A stretch of 64,000 nt of DNA, from NCBI GenBank assembly GCA_030695565.1, contig JAUYRZ010000035.1, positions 1 to 64,000 of the forward strand. The letters run 5' to 3'. The stretch is from Archangium sp. (lineage in GTDB: Bacteria; Myxococcota; Myxococcia; Myxococcales; Myxococcaceae). A program made the position numbers and the translations under genes. Below, piece by piece: positions 59,723 to 64,000 of this stretch. The first letter of the stretch is position 1. Each line of letters begins with the position of its first letter. Under the pieces are notes generated by a model. It had not been told where the DNA came from, did no database searches, and saw nothing but the letters and a program-made list of their open reading frames with translations.

Positions 59723-60433
59723 CTACTTCGCTGGGTGGCTGGTAAAGACCTCAAATTCCCGCGGAAGAAGCTTGAAGAGCTCATCGGGATGCATGCCGTT
59801 CAGGTCCCAGGTCAGGTCGAACTGGCGCATGATCTTTCCGAACCGACGCATCGTGCCGGAAGTCTTTGAACGTGCTCCGGTTTTGATGCGCCAACCCGCC
59901 CTTGTTTCGGTGACATACAGGCGATCGAGGACTTGGAAGAGTGCCTTGTTTGTGAATAGTTGCTGCCGCGACAAGAATTGCTCCGCCGCCTCACCGTGTC
60001 GATGCAGTGCTCCATCGAGCGCAACGCGAGCACGCTTCTCGTGGAGATGAACGAGGAGCCATGGCGTTCGGCAGAGGTGCCGATATCTGCCCGTGTAGTC
60101 GCGATCGAGAATGTAGCGCTCGGTCTCATACACCTTGCGGCTTCCGCTCTCGGCTGGGCAGATCTGATCGATGTAGTGCAACGCGATCCAACTCCAGAAT
60201 CCGACGTCGGCTTCGGCTGCAGCGCTGTGGGAGACCTGTGTTGCAAGGTACTCACCGAACTCGAGGCGGCGATCGAAGTCAGTTCGCGAAAGGGTCGCCT
60301 TCGGAAGGGCAAGTTCTGAACAGGTGTCGTCGGTCAAGATCGCGATCGGGGGAGCGATCGTTCCATCGGCTCGCGCAAGTGTGAGCCAGTTGCGGAAGGA
60401 CTCCAAGCCCGCTTCGTTCAGTCTCCGAATCAT
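59723..60433 (-). CDS. Conserved small protein of restriction-associated type (DUF6339-like)
   Basis: 236 residues, no signal or membrane segment. Features: IRRLNEAGLESFRNWLTLAR, DVGFWSWIALHYIDQICPAE, YTGRYRHLCRTPWLLVHLHE, GEAAEQFLSRQQLFTNKALF and a C-terminal FDLTWDLNGMHPDELFKLLP. From memory this pattern (WxWxALxYxDQ, YRHL, EQxxSRQ) fits the DUF6339 family, but I cannot confirm the name. No catalytic motif. It overlaps the preceding gene by 4 bases, so it is made with it. Confidence 0.7.
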   Translation of the reverse strand: MIRRLNEAGLESFRNWLTLARADGTIAPPIAILTDDTCSELALPKATLSRTDFDRRLEFGEYLATQVSHSAAAEADVGFWSWIALHYIDQICPAESGSRKVYETERYILDRDYTGRYRHLCRTPWLLVHLHEKRARVALDGALHRHGEAAEQFLSRQQLFTNKALFQVLDRLYVTETRAGWRIKTGARSKTSGTMRRFGKIMRQFDLTWDLNGMHPDELFKLLPREFEVFTSHPAK

Positions 60434-61203
60434 TCGTTGACCACCATTTTGAACCGCTCGGTCGCGCAGATGCGGTGCGCGAACGCGGCTGCGGCCTTGC
60501 TAATGAAGTTAAGGATCTCCTCTTCGTTGTTCTCGTCCGGAAGAGGGCTGCCGACGAGCGTCTCCGCGAACCGAGCCCACTTGCCTCGCCATGTGTCGTC
60601 CTCTGGCGGTGGTGCTTGATGATCAATCAAGAGCAGTCGCGTGAGAACTTCGCGCAGTGCCTGCGGCATGACCAAAGAGACGAACGCCGGGTGCTTTGCC
60701 AAACTCCTTGCGCCGACATCCTCGTTCGAAACGATGACGTCGTTAATGACCAAGGTTGGGTAGTCATGGCCGTCACTGGGAAACTCGACACGAAAAACCT
60801 CGCCATCCAACCTGCGACAGGTGACGTGAAGCAGCGATCGCGCGCGGCCCTCCTGTCCTGGCGCCGCAGCTCGAATTGAGCGGGCATGCGCTGCGATTTG
60901 TCCACGAGGATCGGATGCTTCGACGAGCTTGAGACGGAAGAGCGGATTCTGAGGGGCGACGAAAGATTTGAGCGTCCCCTTGACCTCCATGCGAGTTGTC
61001 GCCGCTCCAAAGTCGAAGCGTTCAAAGAGTGAGCCGTCATACGCTTCAACGATGAGCGCGCAGCCCTCGGGAAGAGGAGGGAGCACTTCCTTCAGGTCCA
61101 GTACGAGAGAGAAAGAGAGTGCTCCGTCTGCAGCGGCAATGAGTGTGACCTCGACGCAGCGTTCCGGGATCTTCCGTCGCCCCGTATAGTTGAAGCGTCT
61201 CAC
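60430..61203 (-). CDS. Unknown protein of the GHKL module
   Basis: 257 residues. The N-terminal ~110 residues are strand-rich (KIPERCVEVTLIAAADGALS), and the C-terminal half is helical (YPTLVINDVIVSNEDVGARS, MPQALREVLTRLLLIDHQAP). No membrane segment, no recognised motif. Its start overlaps the GHKL ATPase stop by 4 bases and its stop overlaps the next gene by 4, so it is tightly coupled to both. Confidence 0.65.
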   Translation of the reverse strand: MRRFNYTGRRKIPERCVEVTLIAAADGALSFSLVLDLKEVLPPLPEGCALIVEAYDGSLFERFDFGAATTRMEVKGTLKSFVAPQNPLFRLKLVEASDPRGQIAAHARSIRAAAPGQEGRARSLLHVTCRRLDGEVFRVEFPSDGHDYPTLVINDVIVSNEDVGARSLAKHPAFVSLVMPQALREVLTRLLLIDHQAPPPEDDTWRGKWARFAETLVGSPLPDENNEEEILNFISKAAAAFAHRICATERFKMVVNE

Positions 61204-63119
61204 GACTCACCTCTCAGCCATCGATGACGGACGACGAGGTCACGCTTCACTTCGAATCCTGTGACTTTGAGATGGAAGTCGTTGCCGACGACGCAGCGGA
61301 TCTGGTTGTCGGATCGCAATCGAACCTCGCCGCCGGCAATCTCCACGGTGAACTCAGAACTCGAAACGTCGAAATCAAACTCTTCCCACTGTTTGAAGGG
61401 ATTGCCGGAGAGGCAGTCATAGGCGGCTTCAACAAGGAGAACATCGTCGTCAGCGTCAAGCGCAACATCCCCATTGCGCGTGATCTGAAATCCGCCGTTA
61501 ATGCGAATTAAGGAGAGAGGTCGGGGTTCGGGTTTTGGGGGCAGCAACATCGGAGGTGAGGTCTGACCCTTCTTTCTGGTCTTGCTCACGGTCACCGTCG
61601 GTGCGTCCGCGGCCGGTTCCGGGAACAGGTCCGCGAGCATCTCCGTGTCCGTCTCGCTCTTGCTGTCGATGAGACGGCGGGAAAGTTGTCGGGGCGCAGC
61701 GCTCACGAAATCAATCCGCGATGGGCCACCGATGAAGTGCGACTTTAGTTTCTCGCTTCGCACGTTCCACCTTGTGTGAGCCGGGTTCTCCGAGTCACGC
61801 AGAAGTCGGCTGAGGTGCTGATCGTCAACAACGACGATCGCAAGCAAGCCTGTTCCCGCTGGTCCCTGAACTTCGGTGATCGTGAGGCCTTGGCGAATAA
61901 AGTGGACGAGGTTCGGCTGTGCCGACTGCGTCTGCTTCATGAAGACTTCGAAGCGCGTCTCATGACGCTGAGTGCCTTTCATGCGCACGAGAACTGGCAC
62001 CGAGATCGCTACTGGCTGCTGCGAGACGAACTTCGATCTGACCTCTGGCCACTCTGCTGGTTGTTGAATGTCCTCCCACTCGGCACCGAGCGCGTCGTTC
62101 GTCGACAGTTGCGTCGCTTTCGCTCGATTGCCAAGTGCCCATCGGGCCAGCGCGAGCAGATCCAGTAGGCGATCGCGTCGGGCCTCCTTGCCGATCCAAG
62201 GCATCTCCTTAAGCCGCTGCTCGATCGTCAGGGCGGCTATTTCGATCGTCTTTCCAGCAGATGACACTTCTACGACCAAGTGCCCAGCCAGGATGGGAAA
62301 GAAGAAATGATCGATTGTCGACTGAACGAGGCGACGAACCCCCTCCTCTTCAAGAAAATCCTCGCGCGGGAACGGGACGACGAGACTGGTCCCTGGCAAT
62401 GCCTTCTTCGGATCCCGCCGCAGTTTGAAGTCGAGTGCGAATTGCTCGATGACCTTTGGGTCTGTGATTGGTGTGCAGAACGCGGGGTCCGAATCCTTGA
62501 ACTCGCCAAAGAACCCGTAGCTGTCGTACTGAACAGGGCCACTCTTCTCTTGCAGAGAATGAAGACGAAGTGCGGACTGTCCCATCAGAAGGGATTCAGG
62601 CTTCTCGCTTCGGACGGTCCACCCGAACATCGTGTGTGCAAGAGAGCTGGCGGCAAAGACGGCCTTCCCCAGCCCCCAGCTCCCGCGCTCGGCGCCGGTC
62701 TTCCCAGTGATGCCGACGTTGCGCCAGAAGTAGAAGAAGTCGGCTCGCTGACCTTGGCCGATGTCGACCTCACGGGCGATCTCTGGCCTCCCGGCGAGGC
62801 CACGCGTCCCGAAGTCCTCAAGGGTTACGAATGCGAGTGGCTGGCCGAAGTCGGGCGGCTCTTCGATTGCGGCGGCCACGTGATTTTGCAATCCATCCAA
62901 CCATCGCTTGCTAGCACCCGGCGACAGCACGTCCTTCTGCGAAGAGACCGCCATCCGAAAGCGAACTGGTGATGTTGGATCACCTGGTTTGAGGGCGGCG
63001 TCGAGCGAGTTCTGGACTGCCTCCCGAACCAACGAATCGACGTCCTCGAAGAACTGCCCTTCAACAGGAGCACGGTTCTGCTCGGACTTTTGCATCACCC
63101 GGAAACGCCAATCGCCCAC
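61200..63119 (-). CDS. GHKL-fold (Hsp90/MutL/histidine-kinase-like) ATPase
   Basis: 639 residues from GTG 63119, with a G-rich ribosome site (GGGGTGGG) upstream; earlier starts reach into the flanking repeat. ATPase boxes are intact: N box LVREAVQNSLDAAL (E33, N37, D40), G1 LEDFGTRGLAG (102-107), G2 GSWGLGKAVFAASS (146-152), and PGTSLVVPFP. The C-terminal half is large and undefined, ending in a strand-rich domain (FDFDVSSSEFTVEIAGGEVR). It is the first gene of a four-gene operon with the R enzyme at the end. No kinase His domain; a defence-type NTPase switch is more likely. Confidence 0.85.
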   Translation of the reverse strand: MGDWRFRVMQKSEQNRAPVEGQFFEDVDSLVREAVQNSLDAALKPGDPTSPVRFRMAVSSQKDVLSPGASKRWLDGLQNHVAAAIEEPPDFGQPLAFVTLEDFGTRGLAGRPEIAREVDIGQGQRADFFYFWRNVGITGKTGAERGSWGLGKAVFAASSLAHTMFGWTVRSEKPESLLMGQSALRLHSLQEKSGPVQYDSYGFFGEFKDSDPAFCTPITDPKVIEQFALDFKLRRDPKKALPGTSLVVPFPREDFLEEEGVRRLVQSTIDHFFFPILAGHLVVEVSSAGKTIEIAALTIEQRLKEMPWIGKEARRDRLLDLLALARWALGNRAKATQLSTNDALGAEWEDIQQPAEWPEVRSKFVSQQPVAISVPVLVRMKGTQRHETRFEVFMKQTQSAQPNLVHFIRQGLTITEVQGPAGTGLLAIVVVDDQHLSRLLRDSENPAHTRWNVRSEKLKSHFIGGPSRIDFVSAAPRQLSRRLIDSKSETDTEMLADLFPEPAADAPTVTVSKTRKKGQTSPPMLLPPKPEPRPLSLIRINGGFQITRNGDVALDADDDVLLVEAAYDCLSGNPFKQWEEFDFDVSSSEFTVEIAGGEVRLRSDNQIRCVVGNDFHLKVTGFEVKRDLVVRHRWLRGES

Positions 63120-63409
63120 GGTCCCACCCCCAGCGCAGAGGGCAACAGTAGAGCAACAGGTTTCGGTCGCGCCAAGCGACATCGCCTCAAGAAGAAGAAG
63201 TTCAACCCGCAGATTGAGAGAGGAGCTCGCGGAGGTCTCTACCCGCACAAGCCTGCTTTTCCTCTCGCCCCCCAAGCGTGACCTCTGGGTCAGGTGGCAG
63301 CAGCAGAAAAGAAAGGCAGGACACACCCGTGGAGTGACGGCCCTGGTCGGCATGAAGCGGGTGGTGTCCTTCGCGAGGAGGAACTGGGGTGGTGCGGTCG
63401 CCGGACGCA

Positions 63410-63520
63410 GCACAGGCTGCGCAACTTCGAAGGGGCGATGCAACACGCCGCACTCTGCGCACCCGCTGAAGAGGCCCCCGATTCACGCCCGCCGAAACGC
63501 CCGCCTCGCCGAGCGAACCT
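63410..63520 (+). pseudogene. Fragment of the mrfB 3' end
   Basis: Plus-strand translation HRLRNFEGAMQHAALCAPAE followed, after a frame change, by ARRNARLAER matches the last ~36 residues of mrfB (50747-50854). No other mrfB sequence is present here. It is the right-hand partner of the island duplication. Confidence 0.85.
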
Positions 63521-63523
63521 GAG

Positions 63524-63560
63524 TTCCCTCGTCCCTCTGGGAAGAGGGTCAGGGTGAGGG
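63524..63560 (+). repeat. Dispersed GC-rich palindromic repeat, copy 4
   Basis: TTCCCTCGTCCCTCTGGGAA followed by GAGGGTCAGGGTGAGGG. Read on the minus strand it gives CCCTCACCCTGA and supplies the stop (63549-63551) of the glutathione-transferase-like gene, as copy 2 does for the molybdopterin oxidoreductase. Confidence 0.78.
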
Positions 63561-64000
63561 GGCCGTATCGAACCGGTACGAAGTGAGCATAGACGAGGCT
63601 CGTTTTCCGAACACCTTCACGAATCGCTGCAACGCCGGATACGGCGCAATCGGCAACGTCCCCCGAAAACTCAGATGCTCGAGCAGACAGAACAAAGTCA
63701 CCTCGAACAAGCTCACGGCCCGATCCGCCGGCAACGCGGCCAGAGCCGCATCGACGTTCGAATCAAGCCACCGCAGAGCCCCTTCAAACCCCGCCCTGCC
63801 CTTGGCGAAGTACACATTGTCGGCCGGCAGCTTGCCCACCACCGTCCCGAACACGAGCTGCACCTGAGCCGACATGCAGTGCCAGGTCAGCTCCTGCGCA
63901 TTGCGCGAGAGATCCGTACGCAGCTCCTCCGGCCACACGACGCGCAGCTTCGGATCAGCCTGTTCGGCGATCGAGCGGCAGATGTTCTCCGTGCCGAACA
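63549..64000 (-). CDS. Glutathione S-transferase-like protein, 5' end outside window
   Basis: 149 residues are visible; the frame is open to the window edge (FGTENICRSIAEQADPKLRV). The C-terminal all-alpha domain reads LRTDLSRNAQELTWHCMSAQ, LRWLDSNVDAALAALPADRA and VSLFEVTLFCLLEHLSFRGT, then LPIAPYPALQRFVKVFGKRA, typical of bacterial glutathione transferases. Active-site residues would be in the missing N-terminal half. Its 3' end is also present, truncated, at 50855-51096. Confidence 0.75.
   Translation of the reverse strand, partial: FGTENICRSIAEQADPKLRVVWPEELRTDLSRNAQELTWHCMSAQVQLVFGTVVGKLPADNVYFAKGRAGFEGALRWLDSNVDAALAALPADRAVSLFEVTLFCLLEHLSFRGTLPIAPYPALQRFVKVFGKRASSMLTSYRFDTAPSP

Larger units (their letters stand above)
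63410..63782. repeat. Island-flanking direct repeat, right copy
   Basis: Aligns with 50747-51096, same orientation. Contains the mrfB end fragment, then a dispersed repeat, then the 3' part of the glutathione-transferase-like gene that continues to the window edge. The 62-bp identical stretch is 63676-63737. Confidence 0.85.

Noticed and set aside
50855..63410. Integrase or transposase carried by the island
   Set aside because: I found no tyrosine or serine recombinase or IS-type motif in any island gene. Mobility would need an outside enzyme or homologous recombination.
63120..63446. Longer N-terminus of the GHKL ATPase (up to 109 extra residues)
   Set aside because: The extra stretch would overlap the flanking repeat and is low-complexity; the GTG at 63119 has a better ribosome site and begins the conserved-looking part.
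62908..63522. 204-codon plus-strand open frame at the right island end
   Set aside because: It runs antisense to the GHKL ATPase and into the mrfB fragment; composition is Arg/Ser-rich and shows no family pattern apart from the fragment itself.

Overview
The window is high-GC DNA that reads like a myxobacterium (Myxococcota). Supporting signs are many lipoboxes, DAG-rich linkers in exported proteins, a Ser/Thr kinase with a C-terminal PEGA-like region, two sigma-54 activators, two ECF sigma factors, a receptor-L-domain lipoprotein and an AgmX/PglI-type gene remnant. The genus cannot be fixed from the sequence alone. I recognise no rRNA, tRNA, CRISPR array or insertion sequence.

Layout. 1-8438 holds a TPR-GGDEF protein, a sterol-desaturase-like protein with a coupled DNA-binding stub, methionine aminopeptidase, a lipoprotein, an aldehyde dehydrogenase, and an ECF sigma factor overlapping a membrane TPR protein. 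8478-14421 holds a MobA-like nucleotidyltransferase, a zinc-ribbon thioredoxin and a two-subunit molybdenum hydroxylase (iron-sulfur subunit plus Tat-exported large subunit). 14501-17621 holds a DUF1508 lipoprotein facing a GAF-AAA-Fis sigma-54 activator, with a visible -24/-12 promoter and an upstream palindrome, then a fasciclin protein. 17669-23625 holds a caspase-like exported protein facing an ECF sigma factor, a molybdopterin oxidoreductase and a DoxX protein. 23626-27562 is a coupled operon: GntR/FadR regulator (interrupted by an amber stop), alkyl-DHAP synthase, glycerol-3-phosphate dehydrogenase. 27630-36166 is a complete RND efflux operon facing a histidine kinase/NtrC-type pair. 36157-50854 is mixed housekeeping: transaldolase, kinase, M14 peptidase, TPR protein, 2OG oxygenase, PilZ protein, a VapBC pair and the mrfA-mrfB DNA-repair operon.

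The most unusual part is 50855-63548. The end of mrfB plus the end of a convergent glutathione-transferase-like gene appears twice as a diverged direct repeat (about 50747-51096 and 63410-63782), including one 62-bp stretch identical in both. The roughly 12.3 kb between the copies is a genomic island. Its left half is an operon of exported proteins: a lipoprotein, a von Willebrand A/trypsin fusion and a large protein with a barrel-like end. Its right half is a restriction-modification locus: a Vsr-type endonuclease and Dcm-type cytosine methyltransferase on the plus strand, convergent with an operon of a GHKL-type ATPase, an unknown protein, a small conserved-looking protein and an EcoRII-like restriction enzyme. 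I read this as a candidate multi-gene defence system in which a type II R-M core carries a three-gene GHKL accessory module. Whether the accessory genes take part in restriction is inference.

Other points worth checking: remnants of an AgmX-like gene (39532-39772) and a small exported gene (56396-56688); three CACCTGA repeats at exact 20-bp spacing between vapBC and mrfAB; a near-perfect 32-bp dyad at 22969-23000; and a dispersed GC-rich repeat that supplies the stop codon of two unrelated genes.
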